A stretch of 64,000 nt of DNA from the NCBI GenBank assembly GCA_024405635.1, contig JAKSOL010000004.1:1-64000 (forward strand), read 5' to 3'. Position numbers and translations under genes: made by a program. This stretch comes from Salinivirgaceae bacterium. Its GTDB lineage: Bacteria > Bacteroidota > Bacteroidia > Bacteroidales > SZUA-534. Below, piece by piece: positions 10,901 through 19,489 of this stretch. The notes beneath the pieces were generated by a model. The model was not told the DNA's origin. It made no database searches and saw only the letters and a program-made list of their open reading frames with translations. How positions within the stretch are numbered: position 1 is the first letter of the stretch; every line of letters begins with the position of its first letter.

Positions 10901-12417
10901 AAATCCCAGTTTGGAAATTTTGGGGTGAAGTTTGTGCCCTTAAGCAGTTTTACAATAAGGCAACTGGGGCTAGTTATTCCGTCGTTTGAAAATTCACCAA
11001 CCTTGTAGGTTTGGCCATTCATTGTGTACTCAAAAGCCACGGCTAAAACCTCGTCGCTATTGAGTGCTGTGTTGAGCGAAATGTAACCCAACTTTGAGTT
11101 TACGGTATATTCCGAAGGGTTTAACTTGCGAGCATATTCAACTTTTTCGTAGTTGCGCGAACCTTGAAAATCAACGTCGGAAAGTACGCGAGTAACTTGG
11201 TCAATGTCGCGCACATTGTCAAGCGATAGCAACGATTGGTAAAGGTTGTTTGCCTCGTTGTCGGGGCCGTCAAAGTGCATAAAACTGATGCGTTTGTCAA
11301 CCGTAGCAAGTTCTTTTCGGCCATATAGTTCATACTCGCGTTGTTCTTCGGCAAGGTCCATAAAAGCCACAATGTTTCGGGCATTTTCAGTCGATCGTTT
11401 GGTGTTTGTTACCCAAACCTCAAGTTTGGTAATGTCAACCGACGACATAATGATTGGCAACTGGCGCAAGGCTTTGTCGTATTGTTGGCGGAAAAAGTGC
11501 GACAGAAAGAAGTGTCGGTTTTTATCGTAGTCAACGGCATCAATGTCAAAAGTGTTGGTTTGTGCGCCACCTTGAGTGGTTATGGTTTTCGATTCGCCTT
11601 TTTGTTGCGACAAAACAGTTGACACATACAACTTGCCAAATTTTAGTTCGGTAAGCACACCAAACAAACTTTGGCTACCGTTTATAAGCGAAGTGCTAAG
11701 CGGAAGCGAAACGTTTCCTGCCTCAATTTTTTGGATAATATCGTCTTCTTTGCCCTTAAATTTTAGGTTTGCGGTGTTGTCAAAATCAAATTGCGATTCG
11801 GTGTCGTAACTGATTTTCATCTCCAAATTGTCGCCAATTTTACCAGTTACGCTCATCTGAATCTCTTCATCAAAATCGAAAACCGTTTGTCGGCGCAGCG
11901 ACTGCACAATGCTCGGGTTGGCATTGTTGGTTATTTTTAATCCAAATTTGAGCGACGCTGTACCTTGTGGTTTAATGTCGATAACATCGCTACCAAAAAT
12001 GGTTTCAAACAATTCGTTGTTTACGCTGATGCGTGTAAAGCTATTGCCTTGACGCTCAAAGTTTTCGTTTTGGTATCGTTGGCGCCAGTATTTTTGTAGC
12101 GATTGCTGAATTTGGTATTGGCCGTACTCCTCGCGCGACATGGAAAACGGTGCGCTTGTGCTAAACGAACCTACTTTTCGGCTAATAACGTAGCTGTCGG
12201 TTTCCTCATCGTACTCAACCTCGGTTTTAATGTTCGATGGGTCTTTAAGGTTCAGGTTCGATGTTGGTCGGCTTGGCTCGTATGGTGTCGATTTTTCTTT
12301 TTGAATAGGGAACCGAGTTGCAGTACTATCGGTTCGCGCTATGCTTAAATTGCTTATAATCAAGCATAACGCCGCTAGTATGCAGCGCATAGGTTTAATA
12401 TTCAAATCAAAAATCAT
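4909..12417 (-). CDS. sprA: T9SS translocon protein SprA (Sov)
   Basis: This is a 2502-residue outer-membrane protein, the usual size for SprA. SprA is the giant single-chain beta-barrel that forms the protein-conducting channel of the T9SS (established for Flavobacterium johnsoniae). A signal peptide is visible (hydrophobic CILAALCLIISNLSIA). The sequence contains the repeated barrel/plug segments of the motility-related secretion protein family, for example GKFFPKNANVRLPVFASYS near the middle and NEYVVGAGYRF near the end. It starts 7 bases after ruvA and is followed at once by porQ; ruvA-sprA is a common Bacteroidetes order. An in-frame ATG nine codons downstream (12390) could also serve as start, because it lies right before the hydrophobic core. 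Confidence 0.95.
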   Translation of the reverse strand: MIFDLNIKPMRCILAALCLIISNLSIARTDSTATRFPIQKEKSTPYEPSRPTSNLNLKDPSNIKTEVEYDEETDSYVISRKVGSFSTSAPFSMSREEYGQYQIQQSLQKYWRQRYQNENFERQGNSFTRISVNNELFETIFGSDVIDIKPQGTASLKFGLKITNNANPSIVQSLRRQTVFDFDEEIQMSVTGKIGDNLEMKISYDTESQFDFDNTANLKFKGKEDDIIQKIEAGNVSLPLSTSLINGSQSLFGVLTELKFGKLYVSTVLSQQKGESKTITTQGGAQTNTFDIDAVDYDKNRHFFLSHFFRQQYDKALRQLPIIMSSVDITKLEVWVTNTKRSTENARNIVAFMDLAEEQREYELYGRKELATVDKRISFMHFDGPDNEANNLYQSLLSLDNVRDIDQVTRVLSDVDFQGSRNYEKVEYARKLNPSEYTVNSKLGYISLNTALNSDEVLAVAFEYTMNGQTYKVGEFSNDGITSPSCLIVKLLKGTNFTPKFPNWDLMMKNIYSLGAYQINSDDFVLEVEYYDNKNRVRKLTNPLLSDEIRSTKLLNLMRLDRLNSKNDYVKGGNGFFDFVPGLTIVQQNGRIIFPVVEPFGGHLADTLGNALAIKQYVFQELYDSTQYKAQQVTSKSKFYLKGSYKSQGGDEIMLNSFNIPEGSVVVTAGGITLTENVDYRVDYSMGRVKILNESYLVSGTPIKISLESNSTFNMMTKTLLGTHLDYRFSDKFNLGGTVMRLTEKPTTTKVNIGEDPISNTIWGLDGAYETDLPFLTKIIDKLPLIETKETSSMAVTGEFAQLIPGHNKAVSKAGEVYIDDFESSEASFDMTSRDAWTLASIPQDNIFPEAAYYNNLASGYNRAKLAWYKIDPLMFQSGSPMSRDEQSKLQCYRVPELNIYPNRDQSTGEATYLTTFDLAYDPTQRGPYNYSVNDYDANGRFRTPASKWAGIMRETTTKNFETSNIEYLEFWMMDPFVEEDSANTGGQLYFNFGNVSEDVLKDGRKSYENGLPTSTNGLNYDITVWGRVPAVQTSTSSFVNEESQRTQQDVGLDGMNSDDEQVFFSSFLDLLKAIVTNPEAFSQFKNDPSGDDYHYFRGSDYDDEKLSIVDRYMNFNNMEGNSPVSNGSTTTYATSRPDVEDINGDYTLSESESYFQYKVDLYKEGLQVGSNYIVDERTVTNSMPNSQRKTVKWYLFRIPLKSSQRQQIGDIEDFTSIRFMRMFLHGWEQKIVLRFATLELVKGDWYTYDYNLKEGDERLTLGNENIDESAAALSVSTVNIEENGSRSPVNYLLPPGVTREQDPSQTQLVELNEQSMSIRVDNLADGYSKAIYKNSLIDMRNYKKLKMFIHAEARGDESSLNDNDITCFIRIGQDYTENYYEYEVPLKLTPWWTSRAYPDNNTNRLLVWPEENNMEIVFDELIDAKLERNREIDNGSTTVSNTKPYVVITNNRGTKRKITVMGNPNIAVVKSLMIGIRNPLKKDNVFSNNDDGLEKDVEVWVNELRLTDFNEDGGWAATGSMNFKLADLGSVSMAGSTTQAGFGSIEQSTSERAMEQTNQFDVSANINLGKFFPKNANVRLPVFASYSRMAVNPEYNPYNQDVKVKNELKKKNREQKKEYLSEIQELTERKSISITNAGLGPINRKKDENKNNDTDKDDKSARKRNNSQSQSKTHFYSPENFSVSYAYTQENYSDHNIAYDKTNTHKGALNYTFNNKPKAIEPFKKMKVMRKPYLRIIGDVNFYLAPTQIAMRTGMEREYNETLLRNSRLSITSAGEDYRPTYNKTFDWEREISIKYNLSKGIKFTWLMNTLTEIEEPEGLIDKELRTEYQQYKKDVWESILEGGMAVDHNQKFSASYTVPINKIPLFDWTTLTLRYNSSYRWLRGNETEDPSLNPGNTIDNTNQKNANAQANLTNLYKKVKYLSDLDKKYKQTRDKRKKETFEDVTISQKFKAKKGIQKSVTHNLGTEEDITVKVVDANGTEVKSRFTIANANRVLVTIDSDIKDATVTISGRRKKKDSAAQIIWEGTVLAVTGFKNLSAAYTESNASSLAGYTPEYSFANLSTNPGWAFVFGWQDADLANKAALKGQSISNTDLIQPFLMTNSQRWDFKATYQPVKALKVDFNGQRTINHRTSEYFLAGDFDSQTNQYSVSRSTKMESGGYNVNVWTLNTAFNKRPTEKNLQSESFTQFRTNLRSVAWQKAEERRGKAPAFFGSYNPTFNPDLMPAGYAISNPEVAVPAFLAAYTGTNVHGKKLDFTAWSFFRPGWKVKYDGLINYEPFAKRFKTIAISHSYTSAFAVSSFVTNTRYNYTQAASPICNYMSWATSEVNTNMFVPKFDINSFSITETFAPFLGVDMTWKNSLSTKFELKKSRTITMNLTNCQLLEVHRNEYVVGAGYRFDQVVLPFKNRKGEPFVSDINVRADFTLSDNITVTRDMILMSNEITAGQLGMALDLSGEYEINEKVTLRLYYDYNLTSPKTSNSYRNSTTEFGFSLKFSLAKL

Positions 12418-12424
12418 TTACTAA

Positions 12425-13006
12425 CTAAATAGTCTTTAAGGCTTTCTTCACCAAGTCTTCAACACTTAAATTGGGTTCTTGCTGAACAATTTTGTCAAGC
12501 ACTTTTTCAACTGTGGTTTGAGCAAAGCCCAGCATTACCAATGCTGATAACGCTTCGTTTCGGCTAGTATTGTTTTGAGTGGTTAAAAAATCACCACTTG
12601 TGTCGGCTTTTCCAATTTTGTCTTTCAAATCGACAATGATGCGTTGTGCTGTTTTGGCACCCACTCCTTTTGCTGAACTTATTGTGCGAGCATCGCCGTT
12701 GGCAATGGCGGTTTTTAGTTCGTCGGGCGACAGGGCAGACAAAATCATGCGTGCAGTGCTGGCGCCTACTCCGCTAACCGATAGCAAAAGGCGAAAAATT
12801 TCGCGTTCGGTTTTTGAACTAAACCCGTAAAGTTCGTTTGTTGTTTCGCTAATTGATTGATGCACAAACAATACCGCTTGGTTTTTGCCTTCGAGTGCGG
12901 CAAATGTGTTCAATGTTATTTGCATCAAATAACCAATTCCTTGATTATCAATAACTACCGCAGCCGGATTAAGGTCGGCCACTTTTCCTTGAATATATTC
13001 GTACAT
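12425..13006 (-). CDS. ruvA: Holliday junction branch migration protein RuvA
   Basis: RuvA binds four-way DNA junctions and recruits the RuvB motor. The 193-residue form starting MYEYIQGKVADLN matches the family start (OB-fold domain I). Two helix-hairpin-helix segments follow (SVSGVGASTARMIL and KGVGAKTAQRII), and the RuvB-contacting domain III is at the C-terminus (LVMLGFAQTTVEKVL). An upstream in-frame start at 13054 would add 16 residues unlike any RuvA and is not chosen. The gene heads the ruvA-sprA-porQ group. Confidence 0.95.
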   Translation of the reverse strand: MYEYIQGKVADLNPAAVVIDNQGIGYLMQITLNTFAALEGKNQAVLFVHQSISETTNELYGFSSKTEREIFRLLLSVSGVGASTARMILSALSPDELKTAIANGDARTISSAKGVGAKTAQRIIVDLKDKIGKADTSGDFLTTQNNTSRNEALSALVMLGFAQTTVEKVLDKIVQQEPNLSVEDLVKKALKTI

Positions 13007-13028
13007 ATTGTGTTTTTCGAAAACCGCA

Positions 13029-13036
13029 CAAAAGTA
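13029..13036 (-). promoter_or_regulatory. Candidate -7 element upstream of ruvA-sprA-porQ
   Basis: Read on the minus strand the site is TACTTTTG, a full match to TAnnTTTG, 23 bases before the ruvA ATG. No clear TTTG is seen about 19 bases upstream. A second match (TAAATTTG, 13112-13119) lies further up. Confidence 0.4.
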
Positions 13037-13160
13037 GAAAAAACACAGTATCAATCACTTAAAACGCTTGTTGCAATTGGCTTTTGTGCAATAATTTGGC
13101 AGCATTAATGTCAAATTTACTTTGCTGAGTATGCATCTGTTTTGATTGGTGCAATTTTGG

Positions 13161-14747
13161 TTACGCTTTGTGGTCCGAAACTTTGAGCAAAGCGCTGTAA
13201 ACTGCAGCATAAAAAACCACTCCAGCTTGGAATTTTAGAGTGTCTTCAACCATCATATTCACCAAAATGATTATCACAAAAAGTGGGAGTAGCGGATGAC
13301 GGTTTTTTACCATTAGCAGCGGTAAAAACATACTTACCATGCACAGCGTGAAACCAACTATGCCGAACATGGCCAAAAAACTTAAGAACTGGTTGTGTGG
13401 TGGTTTTTGAAATTCTGGTAATAGTCGGCTGCCTATTTCGTCAAAAGTGACGGTCATTTGGTCCATTAAGTCGCCGCTGCCAACGCCAAACCATAGGTTT
13501 TTGTGGGTTATGTGCAAAGCTGCATGCCAAAATTCAAACCGCATACAAACGCTTTTTCCGTTAGCGTCGCCGTAGCGCAAAAAGCGGTCGAGTTCCCAAA
13601 GCAATTCGTACACTTTAATGTAAATGTGGTTGCGATTTTTGTACACACAATTGGCATTTCCTTGTTCAATTTGCCAAATGTCTTCGAGCGATAAATGGCG
13701 AACTCCCATTCGGTCTTTTGGTAACCCGAGCGAGGTTATGTATCTAATTATGGTTGAATTTATATGCTGACCTTTTGCATCAATGCTATCAAATGCAATG
13801 CGTGAGCGTTGGTTCCAAGCTTTGCGTAGTTCGGTTTCGCAAATAAATTGGTAAACCAAATGCCCATTTTCGCAATCGGTGGCAATGGTGTCGTGCCTGT
13901 ATTCGTGTCCAAAGACGGTAAATTGTGGCAGTTGTTGGTTTTGATAACGGTTTTCAAATTGCTCGTCCCACACGTGGGTTATGAATAACAGACCTGTACA
14001 AACAACGGTAAAAAGAAAAATCATGATTGCTGAACGATGCCATTTTTTTAGCAGCGGACATTCGCCCCAAATGGCGGTGTAGAGCATAATGGCTGCCATT
14101 GCTACCCAACACGATACCGATTGAAGCAGGAACAAAAACACCATGAACCATAGTGCTACAATGCACAACAAAACTCGAACCCAAAGGCGCAATCGGTTTT
14201 GCCCAAATGCTTGATAGATGAGATAGGCTATGCCAAAAACTATCATCAGGCCAAATCGAATGTGCGAAATAAAGATTGACATTTGTCGCACATCGGTTAT
14301 TGGTTTGCCATCGGGCAGGTAGTAACCAAAACGCACTGCGGTGCATATTATGGAACCAACCAACATTGCAAGTACAAAAAATGTAGCCACTATGTTGTAT
14401 GCAGTTTTGCTTGGCGATGCTATTGATCCTATAACAAGCGGAATGATAAGTAGTGGCAGCTGGTGGTTTACAGCATTTAGCCCTTGACTTATGTTGCTTG
14501 TGTTGATAAGCCAAGCTGCATAAATAAAGGGCATAAGCATTATGGGCCACAAAAAACGGTTTTGGTTTAAGTAGTGTATTTTATTATCAAAACGAGCACT
14601 AATAATCCAAAATGCAGCAAGAGCGCCTGTGAATATTCCAGTAAAGTGCATCGACAATGGTAAACATGCCATTAGCCCAACAAAGAAAAAGGCCAACCAT
14701 TTTTGGTTCGCCTCATCTGAAAATATTCGTGAATGAAAGTTACTCAT
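13161..14747 (-). CDS. O-antigen polymerase/ligase-like polytopic membrane protein (Wzy_C type)
   Basis: This is a protein of about 528 residues with many membrane segments at both ends and a large soluble loop in between (roughly residues 230-400). The Wzy/WaaL family signature is the run HKNLWFGVGSGD near residue 415, followed by PHNQFLSFLAMFG. Such proteins join or polymerise surface glycans on the periplasmic face of the inner membrane. No glycosyltransferase cluster lies around it, so the glycan is unknown. In T9SS bacteria a Wzy/WaaL-like enzyme makes the A-LPS to which cargo proteins are attached; that link is only a guess here. The ATG at 14747 is preferred over a TTG at 14756. Confidence 0.75.
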   Translation of the reverse strand: MSNFHSRIFSDEANQKWLAFFFVGLMACLPLSMHFTGIFTGALAAFWIISARFDNKIHYLNQNRFLWPIMLMPFIYAAWLINTSNISQGLNAVNHQLPLLIIPLVIGSIASPSKTAYNIVATFFVLAMLVGSIICTAVRFGYYLPDGKPITDVRQMSIFISHIRFGLMIVFGIAYLIYQAFGQNRLRLWVRVLLCIVALWFMVFLFLLQSVSCWVAMAAIMLYTAIWGECPLLKKWHRSAIMIFLFTVVCTGLLFITHVWDEQFENRYQNQQLPQFTVFGHEYRHDTIATDCENGHLVYQFICETELRKAWNQRSRIAFDSIDAKGQHINSTIIRYITSLGLPKDRMGVRHLSLEDIWQIEQGNANCVYKNRNHIYIKVYELLWELDRFLRYGDANGKSVCMRFEFWHAALHITHKNLWFGVGSGDLMDQMTVTFDEIGSRLLPEFQKPPHNQFLSFLAMFGIVGFTLCMVSMFLPLLMVKNRHPLLPLFVIIILVNMMVEDTLKFQAGVVFYAAVYSALLKVSDHKA

Positions 14748-14762
14748 TCGGTACAACTGGTG

Positions 14763-15581
14763 CTAATTCTTTTTGTAAAGAACTGTAATGTAGCCGTTTA
14801 ATGGATTGTAGCATGTTGTTCCTTCTTCAACTGTAATGGTGTAATAGTAAGTTCCGGGAGCTACTAAAGTGCCTTCGGGAGCATATCCGTCCCAAACAAG
14901 AAGGTTGCTGCCTGTGAGTTTGCACATGCGGTTGCCCCAGCGATTAAAAATCTCAAGTGTAAGAACATTTGGTTCGCCGCCTGCGTCAATAATAAACTGG
15001 TCGTTAATTCCGTCGCCGTTAGGGGTAAAAATGTTTGGAACAGCACAAACCACGTCAACATCAATTGCTTGGGTGGTGGCGGTGTCGCGGCATTTGTTTG
15101 CATCTTCAACAATAAGGTAAGCGTTAAAAGTGCCAGCAGCCGAGTAGTGGTGCTCGGTTGATTCGCCTTCGCCATTTGTGTTGTCGCCAAACACCCAATT
15201 GCATGTTAGTGGACCAAAGCCAGTGGTGCTTGTGCTTGTGAATTTCCACACACCGCTTTGCACTGTGGTGTCGGCAATAAACGATGCTTTTGGGTTGTCG
15301 TAAATAATAAGTTTTTCGGTTTCGGTAACAGGGTCGCCACCTTGCAACGAACCTGTGTGACTCACTGTGTATTCGCCTGCCGAGCTAAAGGTTAAGTTAA
15401 TGTCGTTGGTGTTGTAGGTTTTACCATCAACGTTCCAACTAACATTCTCAACGTTGGTTGTGCCTTTGTAAGTTATTTTAATTGAGTTGTTTACGCATGG
15501 AGCGCCGCTAAATGTTATGTTTTGTGCATTGGCGGTGGCAAGCATCGCTACAGCAATTATGGTAAGTGCAAATCGTTTCAT
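14763..15581 (-). CDS. PKD-domain protein with T9SS type B sorting domain (gliding-motility-associated C-terminus)
   Basis: The 272-residue secreted protein has a signal peptide (MKRFALTIIAVAMLATANAQ), an immunoglobulin-like/PKD region (NWVFGDNTNGEG is the PKD core), and a C-terminal type B sorting domain recognised by PNIFTPNGDGINDQF, FNRWGNRM and PGTYYYTI. Proteins with this domain leave the cell through the T9SS, so this is a likely cargo of the SprA machine encoded just downstream. Its own function is unknown; the short PKD module suggests a surface or matrix protein. Start: ATG at 15581, ten codons inside the longest frame, because it opens the signal peptide. Confidence 0.85.
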   Translation of the reverse strand: MKRFALTIIAVAMLATANAQNITFSGAPCVNNSIKITYKGTTNVENVSWNVDGKTYNTNDINLTFSSAGEYTVSHTGSLQGGDPVTETEKLIIYDNPKASFIADTTVQSGVWKFTSTSTTGFGPLTCNWVFGDNTNGEGESTEHHYSAAGTFNAYLIVEDANKCRDTATTQAIDVDVVCAVPNIFTPNGDGINDQFIIDAGGEPNVLTLEIFNRWGNRMCKLTGSNLLVWDGYAPEGTLVAPGTYYYTITVEEGTTCYNPLNGYITVLYKKN

Positions 15582-15652
15582 TTTGTGATATTTACATCTG
15601 ATAGGTTGCAAACTTAAATATTTTTAAGGGATTTATATAAATCGCTTTTAGT

Positions 15653-16753
15653 CTAAATGTTTTTTGTGAGTTTGCGAATCAACTTAAAGTTGCCGAAAAA
15701 TTCTTTGGCAACTACGCGCAAAACGGTGTAGGTTGGTATGGCTAAAATCATTCCCCAAATGCCGCTAAACGAACCTGCCATAAGTATAACTGCAAATATT
15801 TCAAGCGGATGGGCGTTTACACTTGTTGAGTAAATAATGGGCTGAAAAAATGCGTCGTCGAGCAGTTTTGCAACAAGTATAGTAAGCAAAATACCAACTA
15901 CAATTAGTAGTCCATTTGTGTCGGGTGAGGTTGTAACTACATCAAGGTAGTTTATTATTATGGCAATGCCGCCTCCAATCCACGACCCAATAAACGGAAT
16001 GATGTTCAAAAATCCCACAATGGCGCCGCAAAGCACTGCGTTTTCAACGCTGATGCCAATTATTAGCAGACCAATAGTAACTACTGAAAAAACGGCAAAC
16101 ACGTCAATCAGCATGCCCACAAAATAACGAGTAAGCAGTTTGCGATTTTTGTTCATAATTACTTCAACTTCACCAACATAACGGTCGGGAACTACGGCCA
16201 TTACTATGCTTTTAAATAGTAGGTGGTCTTTTAAGAAAAAGAAGGTGAAAAACGATATGGAGAAAAGCGCAATGCCAAGTTCTTTAATGGTGCCTGTAAT
16301 GCCGCTAACCATGCCCGGCAAAAGGTTGATGCTCATTAAACTCTCTAGCTTTTCGCGAAAGTAAACGGTTGTGTCTAAGTAGTTTAGGTTAATGCCGTAG
16401 TGTTGCAGCAAGTCTTTTAGTTTAAAAATTGGTTGTTGCAGTTGAACCACTACGGTGGTGTAGTCTATTTCGGCTAAGTGTTTGGTTTCGTATGCCAAAA
16501 GTGGAATTAGGTTGTAAAAAATGAGTATAAACACAAACCAAAATAGAGTCAAAGTTACAGCTGCGCCAAATGCGGTTGATAGGTTTTTGCCAAACAACTT
16601 TATTCGGTTTATTTGAGTTACTAACGGCCTGCCAATAATCGATAGCACAACCGATATGATTATGTACACCACTATTTGGCGAAAAAACCATAATCCAGCT
16701 ATCATTAGTATTGTTCCAATAGCTATAATCAACAATCGTAAATGACGGTTCAT
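15653..16753 (-). CDS. AI-2E transporter family (PerM/UPF0118) membrane protein
   Basis: The 366-residue inner-membrane protein has two N-terminal helices, a soluble stretch (about residues 90-150) and a C-terminal bundle with the family motif GFLNIIPFIGSWIGGG followed by a last helix pair (GIWGMILAIPTYTVL). Members are homo-oligomeric permeases; export of autoinducer-2 and Na+(Li+)/H+ exchange have been reported for some, so the substrate is open. It starts 33 bases after the stop codon of the preceding minus-strand gene and may be in the same transcript. Confidence 0.85.
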   Translation of the reverse strand: MNRHLRLLIIAIGTILMIAGLWFFRQIVVYIIISVVLSIIGRPLVTQINRIKLFGKNLSTAFGAAVTLTLFWFVFILIFYNLIPLLAYETKHLAEIDYTTVVVQLQQPIFKLKDLLQHYGINLNYLDTTVYFREKLESLMSINLLPGMVSGITGTIKELGIALFSISFFTFFFLKDHLLFKSIVMAVVPDRYVGEVEVIMNKNRKLLTRYFVGMLIDVFAVFSVVTIGLLIIGISVENAVLCGAIVGFLNIIPFIGSWIGGGIAIIINYLDVVTTSPDTNGLLIVVGILLTILVAKLLDDAFFQPIIYSTSVNAHPLEIFAVILMAGSFSGIWGMILAIPTYTVLRVVAKEFFGNFKLIRKLTKNI

Positions 16754-16786
16754 ATTGTTCTAATAATCAATGTGTTGCATTGTTGG

Positions 16787-17827
16787 CTAATCAACAATCA
16801 AATAGTCGCCAACCACAGGGCGGTGGTCCGAAATGTCGGAGCGCAATGTGCGGAACTCTTTGCATTGCAATTGGTTGCTGAAAAATATGTAATCGATTCG
16901 TAATCCAAAAATAAAACTGGTGAAAGTAGTACCCCAACCTTTACCTGCAACGCGGTGCGAGTCGTGGGCAACGTTGTGTAGCGAGTGATAAAGGTACGAT
17001 GACGGAGTGTCGTTCATGTCGCCACAAATTAGGGTTGGGTATGGCGATTGTTCAATTTCGCTACGAAGGCGGGCCACCTGAGCTCCTTTTTTGTTGTAGC
17101 CTTGGCGCAGTTTGGTGGTTAGTGATTGTATTTCTTTTTTGTTTGTATTGGTGGGCGCGTTAACTGTGCCAATGTTTTTTTGAGTAAGACTCATCGACTG
17201 CAAGTGGCAGCAAAATACGCGAATGGTGTCGGTTTTTACTTTTATGTCGGCATAAAAAAAGCCGTTTGCCGAGTGCGGAAATGCAAAATCGTCGTTTGCA
17301 TTTACAATGGGGAATTTGCTGTAAATGGCGCGACCAATTTTGTTGCTTTGCGTGTGTAGTTGTGCGTATTTGTATTGCTTTTTTAGTTGTGCCGGAATGT
17401 TACCATAGTTGCTCCCGTTGTACGATTCGGTAAGGCAAAGAATATCGGGTTTTTCGGTGTTAAGTAGTTTTAAAAATTCTGATGTGCGAGGTTTGCCTTC
17501 GTGCACGCCTAAGGTGCGCACGTTGTAGCTCATTACTTTTATTAGTGTGCCGTTGTTGTCGGCATTGGTTGAATAAAAATAGTCGGAGTATCGTGGAGCA
17601 AAAATCAGCAGCGAAATGGCGGAAAGTAAAAAGTGCCATTTGCGTAAAACTATCCACCAAGCAACAAAGCAAAGGTTGATTATTGCAAAAAAGTTGAACG
17701 ATAGAGCTGCAAGTGCGGTCAGTGTGTGTTCGGGCGAAATGTGGAATGATGCGCCCGACAAAAACAAACAAAGGACAAATCCTATGTTAACTATAAAGAT
17801 TAAATGCTTTAGCAGTTTACGTAGCAT
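16787..17827 (-). CDS. Membrane-anchored endonuclease/exonuclease/phosphatase-family protein
   Basis: The first 90 residues form about three membrane helices, followed by an EEP (DNase I-like) catalytic domain. Visible motifs are VMSYNVRTL (metal-binding Asn), CLTESYN (Glu), CGDMNDTPSS (the D-x-N pair) and the closing SDHRPV. The catalytic domain should face the periplasm. The family covers nucleases and lipid or sugar phosphodiesterases, so the substrate is unknown. The ATG at 17827 gives MLRKLLKHLIF, a proper membrane start; a TTG at 17848 would lengthen it by seven residues. It follows tyrS by 40 bases. Confidence 0.82.
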   Translation of the reverse strand: MLRKLLKHLIFIVNIGFVLCLFLSGASFHISPEHTLTALAALSFNFFAIINLCFVAWWIVLRKWHFLLSAISLLIFAPRYSDYFYSTNADNNGTLIKVMSYNVRTLGVHEGKPRTSEFLKLLNTEKPDILCLTESYNGSNYGNIPAQLKKQYKYAQLHTQSNKIGRAIYSKFPIVNANDDFAFPHSANGFFYADIKVKTDTIRVFCCHLQSMSLTQKNIGTVNAPTNTNKKEIQSLTTKLRQGYNKKGAQVARLRSEIEQSPYPTLICGDMNDTPSSYLYHSLHNVAHDSHRVAGKGWGTTFTSFIFGLRIDYIFFSNQLQCKEFRTLRSDISDHRPVVGDYLIVD

Positions 17828-17867
17828 GATTTGTCCTTTGTCAGTCAAGGAAGAATCTTGTTGGCGA

Positions 17868-19160
17868 TTATTTAATCACCAACAAGAAGTAGTTCTTTTT
17901 GCCTTTTTGGGCCAATATGTATTTGCCATTTAGTAGGCTTTCGGTGCCAATGGTTTGGTCAAATGCGGCAAGTTTTTCTTTGTTAAGCATAACGCCACCG
18001 CCTTGAACCATTTTGCGCATTTCGCCTTTTGATGCAAAAACTTGAGCGTTGTCGGTAAGTAAATCAACGGCTTTAACGCCATTTTCAATAACCGATTTGT
18101 CAATTTCGAATTGAGGAACGCCGCTGAAAACGTCGAGCAATGTGGCTTCGTCGAGTTTCAAAAGCGAGTCTTTGGTTGCTTTTCCAAACAAAATGTCGCT
18201 AGCTTCAACGGCTGCGTTGTAGTCGGCCTCAGAGTGAACCATAATGGTAACTTCTTTAGCAAGGCGTTTTTGTAGTTTACGTTGTCCTGGGTCAGTTTGG
18301 TGCTCGGCAATAAGGCTATCAATTTCGTCTTTCTCCATCGAGGTAAAGATTTTAATGTAGCGTTCAGCGTCGGCATCGCTTACGTTAAGCCAGAATTGGA
18401 AGAATTTGTAGGGCGATGTGTATTCGCGACTTAACCAAACGTTTCCGCTTTCGGTTTTGCCAAATTTGCCACCATCGGCTTTGGTTATAAGAGGGCAAGT
18501 AAGTGCAAAAGCCTCGCCGCCTGTTGTTCGGCGAATTAGCTCGGTGCCAGTTGTAATGTTTCCCCATTGGTCGGAGCCACCCATTTGCAACTTGCAGTTT
18601 TTGTGTTGGTTAAGGTACAAAAAGTCGTAGCCTTGAAGTAGTTGGTAGGTGAATTCGGTAAACGACAAACCGTCGCGGGCTTCGCCGTTTAAGCGTTTTT
18701 GAACCGAATCTTTTGCCATCATATAGTTAACGGTAATGTGCTTGCCAATGTCGCGAGCAAAGTCGAGGAAAGTAAAGTCTTTCATCCAATCGTAGTTGTT
18801 CACAAGTTCGGCTTTGTTTGGTGCATCGCTTTCAAAATCAAGAAAATGGCTCAACTGAGCTTTGATGCATTCAACATTGTGGCGAAGTGTTTCTTCGTTA
18901 AGCAAATTGCGTTCTTGCGATTTGCCTGAAGGGTCGCCAATCATACCTGTTGCTCCGCCAATTAAAGCCAATGGTTTGTGACCGCAACGTTGGAAATGGC
19001 GTAGCATCATAATGCCGCACAAGTGACCAATGTGCAACGAGTCGGCTGTTGGGTCAATACCAACGTATGCCGTAACCATCTCTTTTTCTAGCAGTTCGTC
19101 TGTTCCTGGCATCATGGTGTGAACCATGCCTCGCCATTGTAATTCTTCTACAAAGTTCAT
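17868..19160 (-). CDS. tyrS: Tyrosine--tRNA ligase
   Basis: The 430-residue class I aminoacyl-tRNA synthetase charges tRNA-Tyr. The ATP-binding HIGH signature is at residues 43-46, the KMSKS-equivalent KFGKT at 232-236, and the tyrosine-site stretch [10 protein letters not shown] just before it. A C-terminal S4-like RNA-binding domain ([14 protein letters not shown] onwards) ends the protein. Length and motifs fit the TyrS type of most bacteria. Confidence 0.97.
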   Translation of the reverse strand: MNFVEELQWRGMVHTMMPGTDELLEKEMVTAYVGIDPTADSLHIGHLCGIMMLRHFQRCGHKPLALIGGATGMIGDPSGKSQERNLLNEETLRHNVECIKAQLSHFLDFESDAPNKAELVNNYDWMKDFTFLDFARDIGKHITVNYMMAKDSVQKRLNGEARDGLSFTEFTYQLLQGYDFLYLNQHKNCKLQMGGSDQWGNITTGTELIRRTTGGEAFALTCPLITKADGGKFGKTESGNVWLSREYTSPYKFFQFWLNVSDADAERYIKIFTSMEKDEIDSLIAEHQTDPGQRKLQKRLAKEVTIMVHSEADYNAAVEASDILFGKATKDSLLKLDEATLLDVFSGVPQFEIDKSVIENGVKAVDLLTDNAQVFASKGEMRKMVQGGGVMLNKEKLAAFDQTIGTESLLNGKYILAQKGKKNYFLLVIK

Positions 19161-19489
19161 CGAATGATTAAAAAATATTAGCGCGCGAAGTTAACCTAAA
19201 ATTCAATAAAACGAAGTTTGTGTATGGGGCGTTAACTTGTTGGTTTAATTATTGTGAGTGCGATAGTGTGTAACGGTTTTTTACAACCCATTGTGGATTA
19301 ATAAAGTTGCGAAGTCTGTAAAAAAACATAAGTCATTAAATTTCATTCTTCTAAATAAAAAAGCCTACCGAGCGTGTTAAATATTTGTTGCTCAGTAGGC
19401 TTTTATGTTGGGTTGCTTAATACAACTCTAAGGCTTGCTGAGTTTATAAAATCTTAACTCAGCAAATGTGTAGCCGATTGTTTTTATAG
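19161..19489. other. Intergenic stretch between tyrS and the GH9 gene
   Basis: This 329-base gap holds a possible tyrS promoter on the minus strand next to the ATG (TAACTTCG at 19186-19193 with TTCG 18 bases upstream, a variant of the phylum consensus) and the GH9 terminator at 19361-19402. I see no open frame, RNA gene or repeat in the rest. Confidence 0.5.
19361..19402 (-). terminator. Rho-independent terminator of the GH9 gene
   Basis: A 13-bp stem with one mismatch (AAGCCTACCGAGC / GCTCAGTAGGCTT) and a 16-base loop; on the minus strand it is followed by six T. It lies about 90 bases beyond the GH9 stop codon. Confidence 0.8.

Noticed and set aside
13954..14550. 198-residue open frame on the minus strand inside the polymerase-like gene
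   Set aside because: It overlaps the membrane protein in another frame of the same strand. Its composition (His, Cys and Ser rich) is not that of a membrane or enzyme domain.
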